Below are positions 25,114-33,939 of a stretch of DNA of 50,093 nt, in pieces. The notes under the pieces were generated by a model. It was given only the letters and a program-made list of their open reading frames with translations. It was not told the DNA's origin and ran no database searches. Location: contig JAFGLU010000043.1 in assembly GCA_016927865.1 (NCBI GenBank), positions 1-50,093 on the forward strand, in the 5' to 3' direction. A program made the translations under genes and the position numbers. This DNA is from Anaerolineaceae bacterium. Its GTDB lineage: Bacteria > Chloroflexota > Anaerolineae > Anaerolineales > Anaerolineaceae. Numbering within the stretch: the stretch's first letter is position 1; every line of letters starts with the position of its first letter.

Positions 25114-26102
25114 GTGATTCTACGCTGGCGATCACCCTCAGCATGCTGGCCTTCATGATGACAGTCATTTGGGGCGGACCGTTGCTGCGCGTTTTGCGGC
25201 ACTTCAAAATTGGCAAGATCATCCGTGTGGAAGGGCCGGAGCGGCACTTCAGCAAGATGGGCACGCCAACGATGGGTGGGGTGCTGTTCATCCTGCCGGT
25301 GGTGCTGCTGACCGTACTGCTCAACGCGGTATCGTTGATCGGCATGGAGGTTCTGGGTCGCTCGGTGCTACTGCCGCTGTTGGTGATGCTGGCTTACGCA
25401 TTGATTGGCGCCGTGGATGACTGGGAAGGCATTCGCGGGCCACGGCGCGGATTGGGAATGCGCGCGCGGACTAAGTTCTTCTTGCAGATTCTTCTGGCAA
25501 CTGGGGCCGCCTTCGGCCTGAAGTATTTGTTGGGCGTGCCGGAATTGTTCTGGCCGGCGGCAGAAGAGCCCTTCTCGCTGGGCGTGCTGTACATCCCCGT
25601 GGCCATTTTCTTGATTGTGGGCATGTCTAACGCGGTCAATTTCACCGATGGGCTGGATGGGCTGGCCGGGTTGATTTCGGCGACTGCCTTCGCGGCCTTT
25701 GGAGTCGTGGCGCTGATGCAGGGGCAGACCTTCCTGGCGCGCTTCTGCTTCACCATCGTGGGGGCGCTGTTTGGGTATTTGTGGTTCAACGTTCACCCGG
25801 CTCAGTTGATCATGGGTGATACGGGTTCGATGGCGTTGGGGGCCACCCTGGCGGTGGTGGCCTTGATGACCGGGCAGTGGCTGCTGCTGCCGGTGATTGC
25901 CATCATTCCGGTTAGCGAAGCATTGAGCGTCATTATCCAAGTTTTGTATTTCAAAGCCACCAAAGGAAAACGCTTCTTCAAAATGGCTCCGCTCCACCAC
26001 CACTTTGAGTTGTTGGGTTGGAGTGAAACGCAGGTTGTGCAGCGTTTTTGGTTGGTAGGTCTGTTATTTGCCATGCTTGGCATAGCAATTGCACTGGTGT
26101 AA
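25110..26102 (+). CDS. mraY: Phospho-MurNAc-pentapeptide transferase
   Basis: A 330-aa polytopic membrane enzyme with about ten helices. Conserved regions are GTPTMGGVLF, the aspartate pair in ALIGAVDDWEGI, the catalytic NFTDGLDGLAG and GDTGSMALG, and the MAPLHHHFELLGWSE segment. It transfers phospho-MurNAc-pentapeptide to undecaprenyl phosphate, forming lipid I. It overlaps murF by ATGA. Confidence 0.95.
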   Translation: MSDSTLAITLSMLAFMMTVIWGGPLLRVLRHFKIGKIIRVEGPERHFSKMGTPTMGGVLFILPVVLLTVLLNAVSLIGMEVLGRSVLLPLLVMLAYALIGAVDDWEGIRGPRRGLGMRARTKFFLQILLATGAAFGLKYLLGVPELFWPAAEEPFSLGVLYIPVAIFLIVGMSNAVNFTDGLDGLAGLISATAFAAFGVVALMQGQTFLARFCFTIVGALFGYLWFNVHPAQLIMGDTGSMALGATLAVVALMTGQWLLLPVIAIIPVSEALSVIIQVLYFKATKGKRFFKMAPLHHHFELLGWSETQVVQRFWLVGLLFAMLGIAIALV

Positions 26103-26104
26103 CC

Positions 26105-27490
26105 ATGAGTAGAAACTGGCAGGGTCAACGCGTGTTGGTGATAGGAGCCGCCCGGCAAGGGCTGGCTCTGGCACGCTACCTGTGCAGCAAAGGCGCGCTG
26201 GTGACCTTGAATGACCAGAGCCGCCCTGAGAAGATGTCTGCGGCGCGGGAAGCCCTGGCTGGGCTGCCTGTGGAGTGGGTGTTGGGCGGGCATCCTTTGG
26301 AATTGCTGGACCGGATGGACTGGGTGTGCATCTCGGGCGGCGTGCCGCTGACCATGCCGATTGTGATGGAAGCTGTGCGCAGGGGCTTGCCCTTGACCAA
26401 CGACTCGCAGATTTTCATGGAAGCAGTGCCTTGCCGGGTGGCTGCCATTACCGGCTCGGCGGGCAAGACCACCACCACCACACTGGTGGGACGGATGACC
26501 CAGGCGGCGGTGCAATCTCCGCGGCGCGTGTGGGTGGGCGGCAACATTGGCACCCCACTAATCGATCAGGTGGATCAGATTAGCAAAGATGACCTGGTGG
26601 TGTTGGAACTGTCCAGCTTCCAATTGGAGCTGATGACCCTTTCACCGCAAATTGCCGCCGTGTTGAACATTACGCCCAACCACCTCGACCGCCACGGGAC
26701 AATGGAAGCCTATACCCAGGCCAAGTCGCGCATCTTGACTCATCAATCACGGGGCGACACGGCTGTTTTGGGCAGCGACGACCCTGGCGCGTGGAACTTG
26801 CGCAGCCTGGTGCGTGGGAAACAGGTTACGTTTGGCTGGAACCGGCCCGATTTGGGTTGGGCGGGCGCTTTCCGCGGCGGGGAGGATCTGTACTACACCG
26901 ACGGGCACAGCGTTCAAAGATTGATGGCAGTGGCGGATGTGCAACTGCAAGGCGCGCACAACTTGCTCAACGTGTTGGCAGCCTGCGCCGTCTCGCTGGC
27001 TTGCGGGACCCCAGTGGAAGCGCTGCGGGCGGGTGTGGAAGGGTTTGGCGGCGTGCCGCACCGCCAGGAGCTGGTTCGCGAGTGGCGCGGCGTGCGTTGG
27101 TACAACGACTCGATTGCCACCGCCCCTGAGCGCAGCATGGCTTCTGTGCGCTCATACCACCAACCGGTGGTGCTGATGTTGGGTGGGCGCGACAAAGACC
27201 TGCCCTGGGGCGACCTGGCTGCGCTCATCCGCGAGCGGGTGGATCATGTGGTAATTTTTGGTGAAGCGGCTGAGAAGATTGCCGCCGCCATTGGCCCGGT
27301 GCGCAGCGGCGAACGGCCCTATTCGGTGGAGATGTGCGCGGGTTTGCAGTCTGCTGTGGAAGCCGCTGCGCGGGTGGCTCAGCCGGGAGATGTGGTTCTG
27401 CTTTCTCCGGGCGGCACCAGTTACGATGAGTTCAAAGATTTTGAAGAACGTGGGGAAAGGTTTCGACTATGGGTACAGCAACTTTCGTAA
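26105..27490 (+). CDS. murD: UDP-MurNAc-L-alanine--D-glutamate ligase
   Basis: A 461-aa Mur ligase. The N-terminal Rossmann-like domain starts RVLVIGAARQGLALARYL, the ATP loop is AITGSAGKTTTTT, and later motifs include LELSSFQLE, NITPNHLDRH and YNDSIATAPE. It adds D-Glu to UDP-MurNAc-L-Ala. The ATG lies two bases after the mraY stop; the ribosome site is weak, suggesting coupling to mraY. A longer in-frame start inside mraY is possible but would add residues not seen in the family. Confidence 0.94.
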   Translation: MSRNWQGQRVLVIGAARQGLALARYLCSKGALVTLNDQSRPEKMSAAREALAGLPVEWVLGGHPLELLDRMDWVCISGGVPLTMPIVMEAVRRGLPLTNDSQIFMEAVPCRVAAITGSAGKTTTTTLVGRMTQAAVQSPRRVWVGGNIGTPLIDQVDQISKDDLVVLELSSFQLELMTLSPQIAAVLNITPNHLDRHGTMEAYTQAKSRILTHQSRGDTAVLGSDDPGAWNLRSLVRGKQVTFGWNRPDLGWAGAFRGGEDLYYTDGHSVQRLMAVADVQLQGAHNLLNVLAACAVSLACGTPVEALRAGVEGFGGVPHRQELVREWRGVRWYNDSIATAPERSMASVRSYHQPVVLMLGGRDKDLPWGDLAALIRERVDHVVIFGEAAEKIAAAIGPVRSGERPYSVEMCAGLQSAVEAAARVAQPGDVVLLSPGGTSYDEFKDFEERGERFRLWVQQLS

Positions 27491-28719
27491 ATCCTGGACG
27501 GTCTACATCTCGCCCGGCACGCGGGCGCCAGAATTTCCTGTGGGGAATTGACCTGGTGCTGGTGGGCGTGACGCTTGCGCTTTCATTGTTCGGCGTTATT
27601 ATGGTCTATTCTGCCGGCCCATTGTTCGCGATCATGGCGGATGAACAACCCGAATTCTTCCTTTACCGTCAAATCATGTGGGTTGGGGTTGGGCTGGTGG
27701 CTATGGTGGTTGCGTCTTTTGTGAGCTATCGCTTTTTCCCCAAGCTGATTGTCCCGATCATGCTGGTGACCATTGTGACGTTGGCAGCAACGGTCTTGTT
27801 TGGCGAAGCGACTCTTGGCGCGCAGCGCTCACTGTTTGGCGCGTCTGTGCGGCCGTCTGAATTGGCCAAGCTGGCGATCATCATCTACGTTTCAGTATGG
27901 TTGCATTCCAAACGGGATGTGCTCAAGCATTTTTCGTTCGGCCTGATCCCTCTCATGCTCATCCTGGGCTTCCTGGCTGGTTTGATCATGCTGCAGCCAG
28001 ACTTGAGCGCGGCTTTCACGGTCATCATCCTGGGCGTGCTCATGTTCATCCTGGCGGATGGCGAATGGCGCCAGGTTGCGCTGGTTCTGATCGTGGCATT
28101 GGCAGTAGGTTTCTTGACGGTAAACATCTATGATACCGGCAAACAGCGCGTCATGGATTACATCATTGGCTTGCAGGATCCGACCAGTGCTTCGGATCAT
28201 GTCCGCCGCGCCTTGGGAGCCATCATCAATGGCGGGTTCTTCGGTACGGGCATTGGATTGGGCAGTGCCAAGTTCATCCTGCCGGTTGCCCATACCGACT
28301 CGATCTTTGCGGTGGTTGCCGAAGAGACCGGACTGCTGGGCAGCGGATTGCTTCTGGTCGCTTACATGCTGATCTTGTGGCGCGGCCTGACCATAGCACG
28401 CAACGCTCCCGACCAATTGGGGAGGCTGCTGGCGGCAGGCGTATCCATGTGGATTGTGATTGAAGCGTTGATTAACATGGCGGTGATGGTCAGCTTGATG
28501 CCCCAGGCGGGCAATGCGCTGCCATTCATCAGCTATGGTGGCTCCAGCCTGGTGGTCACAATGGCTGGAATGGGAATTTTGTTGAATGTTGGTCGCGCGG
28601 CGACCCAACATCAAGCAACGGAAGGAATAAACACCTTTGGCGCGGTTGTTGATTTGCGCTGGCGGGACGGGCGGCGGCGTGTACCCCGCTCTGGTCGTCA
28701 GTCAAGCACTCGGTCATGA
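27469..28719 (+). CDS. ftsW: SEDS-family peptidoglycan glycosyltransferase FtsW
   Basis: A 416-aa SEDS protein with about ten membrane helices. The N-terminal GVIMVYSAG, the middle RPSELAKLAIIIY, QPDLSAAFT and the C-terminal GNALPFISYGGSS are family signatures. It polymerises glycan strands at the septum with FtsI. It overlaps murD by 22 bp and murG by 83 bp. The overlapped tail after the last helix is short, basic and poorly conserved. Confidence 0.93.
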   Translation: MGTATFVNPGRSTSRPARGRQNFLWGIDLVLVGVTLALSLFGVIMVYSAGPLFAIMADEQPEFFLYRQIMWVGVGLVAMVVASFVSYRFFPKLIVPIMLVTIVTLAATVLFGEATLGAQRSLFGASVRPSELAKLAIIIYVSVWLHSKRDVLKHFSFGLIPLMLILGFLAGLIMLQPDLSAAFTVIILGVLMFILADGEWRQVALVLIVALAVGFLTVNIYDTGKQRVMDYIIGLQDPTSASDHVRRALGAIINGGFFGTGIGLGSAKFILPVAHTDSIFAVVAEETGLLGSGLLLVAYMLILWRGLTIARNAPDQLGRLLAAGVSMWIVIEALINMAVMVSLMPQAGNALPFISYGGSSLVVTMAGMGILLNVGRAATQHQATEGINTFGAVVDLRWRDGRRRVPRSGRQSSTRS

Positions 28720-29746
28720 TGCTCAGCCTGTCCTGTGGGTGGGCGGCGAGGGCGGCATGGAGGCGGATCTGGTGACCCGCTCCGGCCTGCCCTTTGCTGC
28801 TATTCCCGCAGCAGGTGTGCATGGCGTGGGCCTGCGGGCCCTGCCCGGCAACGTGGCGCGCTTGGTGAAGGGCGTGTCGGCGTCCCGCCGCATTTTAGCC
28901 GAGTTCCGCCCCGAGGTGATTCTGTACACCGGCGGGTATGTGGCTGTGCCGATGGCTGTGGCAGCGGGCAAGCGCATCCCCAGCCTGGTGTATGTGCCGG
29001 ATTTGGAGCCGGGATTGGCCCTTAAGACTCTCATCCGGTTCGCGCACACCGTTGCGGTGACGGCTGAACCCACCCGGGCCTTCTTGCCACGCCGCACGCG
29101 CAGTGTGGTCACCGGCTACCCGGTGCGAGCGGACATGGACAATTGGACGCGCGGCCAGGCCAGGGCGCACCTGGGGCTGCCGGAAGAGGGGCCGGTGCTG
29201 CTGGTGACGGGCGGGAGCAAAGGCGCGCGCTCGATTAACCGGGCGGTGCTGGCGGCGCTGCCCCAACTGCTGGCGTTTGTCTCGATCATTCACCTGAGCG
29301 GCCAGTTGGATTGGGCCGAAGCGCAAGCCGCGCGGGCCGGGCTGCCCGAGCATTTGACGGGGCGCTATCATGCCGAACCTTACCTGCACGAGATGGGCGC
29401 GGCTCTGGCTGCCGCCGACCTGGTGGTTTCACGGGCAGGGGCTTCTAGCCTGGGTGAGTACCCGTTGTTTGGTTTGCCGGCCGTGCTGGTGCCTTATCCG
29501 TATGCCTGGCGTTACCAAAAGGTCAACGCCGATTATCTGGTGAACCAGGGGGCGGCCGTCCTGTTGGAAGATGCGGCCTTGGGGGTGCAGCTTCTGCCGG
29601 TGGTGCAGGGTCTGATCAATGACCCCACCCGTCTGGCGGAGATGCGCAAATCCATGTCCGGGCTGGCCCGGCCAGATGCGGCTGCGCAACTGGCCGACCT
29701 GGTACGCGAGCTGGCGGGCGTACACAATCGTGGAGGCAAGCCATGA
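28637..29746 (+). CDS. murG: UDP-GlcNAc:lipid I N-acetylglucosamine transferase
   Basis: A 369-aa GT-B glycosyltransferase. It begins with a TTG codon ten bases after GGAAGGA, giving MARLLICAGGTGGGVYPAL, where the glycine-rich loop normally begins near residue 10; this supports the start despite the 83-bp overlap with ftsW. Other motifs are YTGGYVAVP, VTGGSKGARSIN and the UDP-GlcNAc site SRAGASSLGE. It forms lipid II on the cytoplasmic face of the membrane. Confidence 0.94.
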   Translation: MARLLICAGGTGGGVYPALVVSQALGHDAQPVLWVGGEGGMEADLVTRSGLPFAAIPAAGVHGVGLRALPGNVARLVKGVSASRRILAEFRPEVILYTGGYVAVPMAVAAGKRIPSLVYVPDLEPGLALKTLIRFAHTVAVTAEPTRAFLPRRTRSVVTGYPVRADMDNWTRGQARAHLGLPEEGPVLLVTGGSKGARSINRAVLAALPQLLAFVSIIHLSGQLDWAEAQAARAGLPEHLTGRYHAEPYLHEMGAALAAADLVVSRAGASSLGEYPLFGLPAVLVPYPYAWRYQKVNADYLVNQGAAVLLEDAALGVQLLPVVQGLINDPTRLAEMRKSMSGLARPDAAAQLADLVRELAGVHNRGGKP

Positions 29747-30282
29747 TCAGCTTGCATGTCATTTTCTGGATGTACATCATCCTTTTTGCGATCATCGGCG
29801 CCATGCGCGGGTGGGCCAAAGAGCTTCTGGTCACCTTCAGCGTGATCCTGGCGGTGTTCATTATGACCGTGTTGGAAAGCTTTGTGCCGTTCGTCAAGGA
29901 TGTTCTGGCCAGCAAACCCGACGCGCACTTTTGGGTGCGCACGAGTGTTTTGGCGGCGCTGGTGTTCTTTGGATACCAATCGCCGAACATCTCACGGTTG
30001 GCAACCAACAACCGCTTTGCCCGCGACCGCGTGCAGGATATTCTGTTGGGCTTATTTATGGGTGCGCTGAACGGGTATTTGGTAGTCGGTTCGTTCTGGT
30101 GGTTCATGGCCGATGCCAATTACGCCACCATCAAATTTATCGAGATGCCTCCCATCGACAGCGAGCGCTTCTTGCTCTTGCAATCTTATATCCAGCGCAT
30201 GCCGCCCGAATGGCTGCAACCCCCGGTGATTTACTTCGCCGTGGCGCTGGCGTTTGTTTTTGTGCTGGTGGTTTTCCTCTAA
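29743..30282 (+). CDS. CvpA-like membrane protein within the dcw cluster
   Basis: A 179-aa protein with about four hydrophobic segments (residues 5-20, 28-48, 62-78 and 98-115) and one more at the C-terminus. The N-terminal layout, with IIGAMRGWAKELL after the first helix, resembles CvpA-family proteins. It overlaps murG by ATGA and lies 14 bases before murC, so it is co-translated with lipid II genes. It is not a standard dcw member. A role in envelope or division is inferred from position only. Confidence 0.7.
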   Translation: MISLHVIFWMYIILFAIIGAMRGWAKELLVTFSVILAVFIMTVLESFVPFVKDVLASKPDAHFWVRTSVLAALVFFGYQSPNISRLATNNRFARDRVQDILLGLFMGALNGYLVVGSFWWFMADANYATIKFIEMPPIDSERFLLLQSYIQRMPPEWLQPPVIYFAVALAFVFVLVVFL

Positions 30283-30296
30283 AGGTGAGTGAAAGG

Positions 30297-31673
30297 ATGG
30301 AACGAATTCACTTCATCGGTATCGGCGGCAGCGGACTTTCCGCAATAGCCCGGCTCCTGGCGGAGCGGGGATACCCAGTCTCGGGCTCGGACCGGGCGGT
30401 TTCCCCGTTGGCTGAGGAACTGCGGGCTGCGGGCATCCGCGTATACGCCGGTCACGCCGCCGAACAGGTGGCGGGGGCTGATGTGGTGGTGCGTTCCTCG
30501 GCGGTACCGGAGGACAACCCCGAGGTGCAGGCGGCGCGCGCGGCGGGCATCCCGGTGCTCAAGCGTGCTGAATTCCTGCATCGCCTGACAGACGGCTTCC
30601 AAACCATTGCTGTGGCGGGCACGCACGGCAAGACCACCACTACGGCGATGATTGCCTTCTTGCTCAATCGTTTGGGCCAGGACCCTTCCTACATCATCGG
30701 CGGCGTGTCGCGCGATTTGGGCGGCAACGCTCACGCGGGGCAGGGTTCGGCCTTTGTGATTGAAGCCGATGAGTATGACCGCATGTTCCACGGGCTGCAA
30801 CCGGCGTTGGCGGTGGTGACTTACATGGAGCATGACCACCCCGATTGCTACCCCACCCCGGCGGATTACCGGGCGGCCTTCGCGGGCTTTGTGGGGCGGC
30901 TGCAGGCGGGTGGCACATTGTTGGTTTGCGCCGATCAGGCTGATACACGCGGGCTGGTTGCGGAAATCCCAGCGAGCTGCCGCGCGCTGACCTACGGAGT
31001 GCGTGAGCCCGCCGATTACAGCGCGGCGAACCTGGTCCCGCAACCGGGCAAGGGCTATCGCTTTGATGCGCTGCGCGGTGGCGACCTGCTGGCGAGCGTC
31101 TCGTTGAGCGTGCCCGGTTTGCATAATGCCAGCAATGCCCTGGCGGCGCTGGCGGCGATCGATTGCCTGGGGCTGCCGGTGGCGCAGGCCGCAGCGGTGC
31201 TGGAGCAGTTCAGCGGCACAGGACGGCGCTTTGACCTGCGCGGCACAGCCGAGGGGATCACGGTGATCGATGACTATGCTCACCACCCCACCGAAATTCG
31301 CGCCACACTCCAAGCTGCGCGGGCCATGTATGCGGGAAGGCGCATTTGGGCGGTCTGGCAGCCGCACACCTTCTCGCGGACACGCGCGCTGCAGGACCCG
31401 TTCGCCGCGGCCTTTGCCGATGCGGATCGGGTGATCGTGACCGAGGTCTATGCGGCCCGCGAGCAAGCCAACGGCTTTTCGGCGGAAGCGGTGGTGAAAG
31501 GGATGGATCATCCTGGCGCGATTTTTATCCCGGCGCTGGAGGATGTGGTGGTGTATTTACAGAAAAACTTAATGCCCGGCGATGTTTTACTGGTGCTCTC
31601 TGCGGGCGATGCTGATCAGATCAGTGCCCAGATTTGGGCGGACTTGAAGGAAATAGGAGGAAAACATGGCTGA
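30297..31673 (+). CDS. murC: UDP-MurNAc--L-alanine ligase
   Basis: A 458-aa Mur ligase. The N-terminal loop is HFIGIGGSGLSAIARLL and the ATP site AVAGTHGKTTTTAM. EADEYDRMF, VTYMEHDHPD and IDDYAHHPTEI are typical of MurC. It attaches L-Ala to UDP-MurNAc, the first amino acid of the stem peptide. I chose the ATG at 30297, seven bases after AAAGGTGAG. The frame is open for about 680 bases upstream, but that stretch overlaps the CvpA-like gene in another frame and is not coding. Confidence 0.95.
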   Translation: MERIHFIGIGGSGLSAIARLLAERGYPVSGSDRAVSPLAEELRAAGIRVYAGHAAEQVAGADVVVRSSAVPEDNPEVQAARAAGIPVLKRAEFLHRLTDGFQTIAVAGTHGKTTTTAMIAFLLNRLGQDPSYIIGGVSRDLGGNAHAGQGSAFVIEADEYDRMFHGLQPALAVVTYMEHDHPDCYPTPADYRAAFAGFVGRLQAGGTLLVCADQADTRGLVAEIPASCRALTYGVREPADYSAANLVPQPGKGYRFDALRGGDLLASVSLSVPGLHNASNALAALAAIDCLGLPVAQAAAVLEQFSGTGRRFDLRGTAEGITVIDDYAHHPTEIRATLQAARAMYAGRRIWAVWQPHTFSRTRALQDPFAAAFADADRVIVTEVYAAREQANGFSAEAVVKGMDHPGAIFIPALEDVVVYLQKNLMPGDVLLVLSAGDADQISAQIWADLKEIGGKHG

Positions 31674-31863
31674 TCCTAAGAAAGAGCAATTTCGCATTTT
31701 CAAGGCCGAGCTGGACTCTCTGCCGATTCAACTGGTGCCACCGGACCCGGTAAGCTCGGGGCACAACCAAAACCGGCGCCCGCTGCAACAGGGTGGGATG
31801 AAGCCCTCTGAGCCGGAGCGCCAGGTCGTTCATCGGGTCATCGACCGGATCAAGAAGATCTAA
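31666..31863 (+). CDS. Small charged protein between murC and murB, unknown
   Basis: A 65-aa hydrophilic protein without cysteine or membrane segment. It is rich in Lys, Arg, Pro and Gln (for example KKEQFRIFKAELDSLPIQLV at the N-terminus). A very strong ribosome site (AGGAGG) stands six bases before the ATG. The gene overlaps murC by 8 bp and its TAA overlaps the murB ATG. Such signals show it is translated. I do not recognise a family; a cell-wall or division accessory role is inferred from position. Confidence 0.75.
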   Translation: MADPKKEQFRIFKAELDSLPIQLVPPDPVSSGHNQNRRPLQQGGMKPSEPERQVVHRVIDRIKKI

Positions 31864-32822
31864 TGCCCAGAAACGCAACCCCTACTATTCCCATGAACCG
31901 CCTACGCGAGGTGTTTGGCCCGGCGCTGCAAGAAAACGTCGTCCTGGCCAACTTCACCACGGCGCATGTGGGCGGGCGGGCGCTGGCCCTGCTCCCGGTG
32001 CATACCTCCGGCGAGCTGGAAAAGGCCGTGCACGCGCTGTGGGAAATGGGGCTGCCTTTTCATGTGCTGGGCATGGGTTCAAATGTGCTGGTCAGCGAAG
32101 CCGGTTACCCTGGAGTGATCGTGATCAACCGGGCGCGCAACGTGAAGGTGGACGTGCACCACGAGCCCTTTAGCGTGTGGGCCGAAGCCGGCGCAAATTT
32201 GGGCACGGTGGCGCGCCAGGTGGCGCTGCGCGGTTTGAGCGGCCTGGAATGGGCCGCGACTATCCCCGGCACGGTAGGCGGGGCGGTGTATGGGAATGCC
32301 GGGGCCCACGGTGGGGATATGCACGGCAACCTGCTTGTGGCAGAAATCTTGCACCCTACTATGGGTAGACAGGATTGGACGGTTGACCAGATGGCGTATG
32401 AGTACCGCAGCAGCGCATTAAAAAGAGAATTGGGGCCGAAAGCGGTGATTTTGGCAGCCCGCATGAAGCTGGAGCAAAGCACGCCGGAAGCCGTGCAGGC
32501 CAAGATGGACGAGTTTGCCGCTCGCCGCCGCCAGACTCAGCCACCGGGCGCCAGCCTGGGTTCAATGTTCAAGAACCCGCCGGACGATTATGCGGGGCGA
32601 TTGATTGAGGCGGCTGGTTTGAAAGGCGCGCGTGTTGGCGACGCGGAGATTAGCGGGCAGCACGCTAACTTCTTCATCAACCACGGTCACGCTACCGCCA
32701 AAGATCTGGCGGCTTTGATCGGAAAGGCCCAAAAGGCTGTTTACGAGCAATTTGGGGTGAAGCTGGAGCTGGAAGTGGAACTGCTGGGCGAGTGGCCAAG
32801 CCTGGAAAATCTTAGAGGATAG
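31863..32822 (+). CDS. murB: UDP-N-acetylenolpyruvoylglucosamine reductase
   Basis: A 319-aa flavoenzyme. The FAD-binding segment GMGSNVLVSEAGYPGVI is followed by GLEWAATIPGTVGGAVYGNAGAHGG and the catalytic serine region PPGASLGSMFKNPP. The C-terminal AGLKGARVGDAEISGQHANFFIN is typical. It reduces the enolpyruvyl group with NADPH to yield UDP-MurNAc. Its ATG overlaps the stop of the 65-aa gene. murA is not in the window. Confidence 0.95.
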   Translation: MPRNATPTIPMNRLREVFGPALQENVVLANFTTAHVGGRALALLPVHTSGELEKAVHALWEMGLPFHVLGMGSNVLVSEAGYPGVIVINRARNVKVDVHHEPFSVWAEAGANLGTVARQVALRGLSGLEWAATIPGTVGGAVYGNAGAHGGDMHGNLLVAEILHPTMGRQDWTVDQMAYEYRSSALKRELGPKAVILAARMKLEQSTPEAVQAKMDEFAARRRQTQPPGASLGSMFKNPPDDYAGRLIEAAGLKGARVGDAEISGQHANFFINHGHATAKDLAALIGKAQKAVYEQFGVKLELEVELLGEWPSLENLRG

Positions 32823-32832
32823 GACTTATTTT

Positions 32833-33939
32833 ATGGAACGGAAGATTAACGTCGGTGTCATTTTCGGAGGGCGGTCGGGCGAGCATGAAGTCTCGATGAT
32901 GTCTTCGCGCTCAATTTTAGCGGTTTTGGACCCCGCCCGTTACGCCGTGACACAGATTGGCATTACGCACCAGGGCGAATGGTTCACCGGAGAGGACGTT
33001 TGGGGCGCCTTCGACGCGGGGTGGGTGGATGGGCTTTCACGGGCGGTGCTGCTGCCCGAGCCAGGCCGCGCCACACTTTATGCCCACAAGGGCGACTCGC
33101 TGGAGCCGGTGGTCGATCTGGATGTGATCTTCCCGGTTTTACACGGCACCTTTGGCGAAGACGGCACCCTGCAGGGCATGCTGGAACTGGCCGACGTAGC
33201 TTATGTGGGCGCGGGCGTGCTGGCCTCCTCCGTAGGCATGGACAAAGCCCTGTTCAAAGATGTGATGCGCGCCAACAGCCTGCCGACCATTGAGTCGCTG
33301 ACCTTCTTGCGCGGGCAGATCGAGAGCCAGATGGACAGTGTGTTGGAGCAGTCTGAGACGATGGGCTACCCCCTGTTTGCCAAGCCGGCCAACATGGGCT
33401 CGTCGGTGGGCATCACCAAATGCCACGGGCGCTCAGAATTGTACGAAGGCATTATGGAAGCGGCGCGCTTTGACCGGCGCATTCTGGTTGAGAAGAGCGT
33501 GCCCAACGCGCGCGAGATTGAAGTGAGCGTGCTGGGCAACGACCAACCGGCTGCCTCGCTGCCCGGTGAAATTCTGCCAGGCGATGAGTATTACAGCTAT
33601 GAGGCCAAATATATCAGCGACAATTCACAGTTGCTCATCCCGGCGCCTTTGCCGGAAGCGCTGAGTGAACAAATTTGTAGCCTGGCTGTTCAGGCGTATC
33701 GCGCCATCGATTGCGCGGGCCTGGCGCGGGTCGATTTTTTAGTTGATGCCGTGACACTGGAAGTTTTCATCAATGAGGTCAATACTATTCCAGGCTTTAC
33801 CAGAATCAGCATGTACCCAAAGCTGTGGGAGGCCAGTGGGATATCTTATCGGGATTTAGTGGATCGATTGATTGAGCTGGCGCTGGAACGCAAGGCAGAC
33901 CGCGATCGAACCGAGCGCCGCTTCAGGAGGGGAGCATGA
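32833..33939 (+). CDS. ddl: D-alanine--D-alanine ligase
   Basis: A 368-aa ATP-grasp ligase. The N-terminal VIFGGRSGEHEVSMMS, the central FPVLHGTFGEDGTLQG, ATP-grasp KPANMGSSVGITK, the EIEVSVLGND segment and the C-terminal FINEVNTIPGFT are characteristic. YYSYEAKY around residue 257 is at the omega loop of Ala-Ala ligases, arguing against a lactate-type variant. It makes the dipeptide used by MurF. It overlaps ftsQ by ATGA. Confidence 0.95.
   Translation: MERKINVGVIFGGRSGEHEVSMMSSRSILAVLDPARYAVTQIGITHQGEWFTGEDVWGAFDAGWVDGLSRAVLLPEPGRATLYAHKGDSLEPVVDLDVIFPVLHGTFGEDGTLQGMLELADVAYVGAGVLASSVGMDKALFKDVMRANSLPTIESLTFLRGQIESQMDSVLEQSETMGYPLFAKPANMGSSVGITKCHGRSELYEGIMEAARFDRRILVEKSVPNAREIEVSVLGNDQPAASLPGEILPGDEYYSYEAKYISDNSQLLIPAPLPEALSEQICSLAVQAYRAIDCAGLARVDFLVDAVTLEVFINEVNTIPGFTRISMYPKLWEASGISYRDLVDRLIELALERKADRDRTERRFRRGA

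Noticed and set aside
29619..30296. Upstream extension of the murC frame to a 684-codon protein
   Set aside because: The extension overlaps murG and the CvpA-like gene in another frame and lacks any family similarity. The MurC start is fixed by its N-terminal IGIGGSG motif and a ribosome site.
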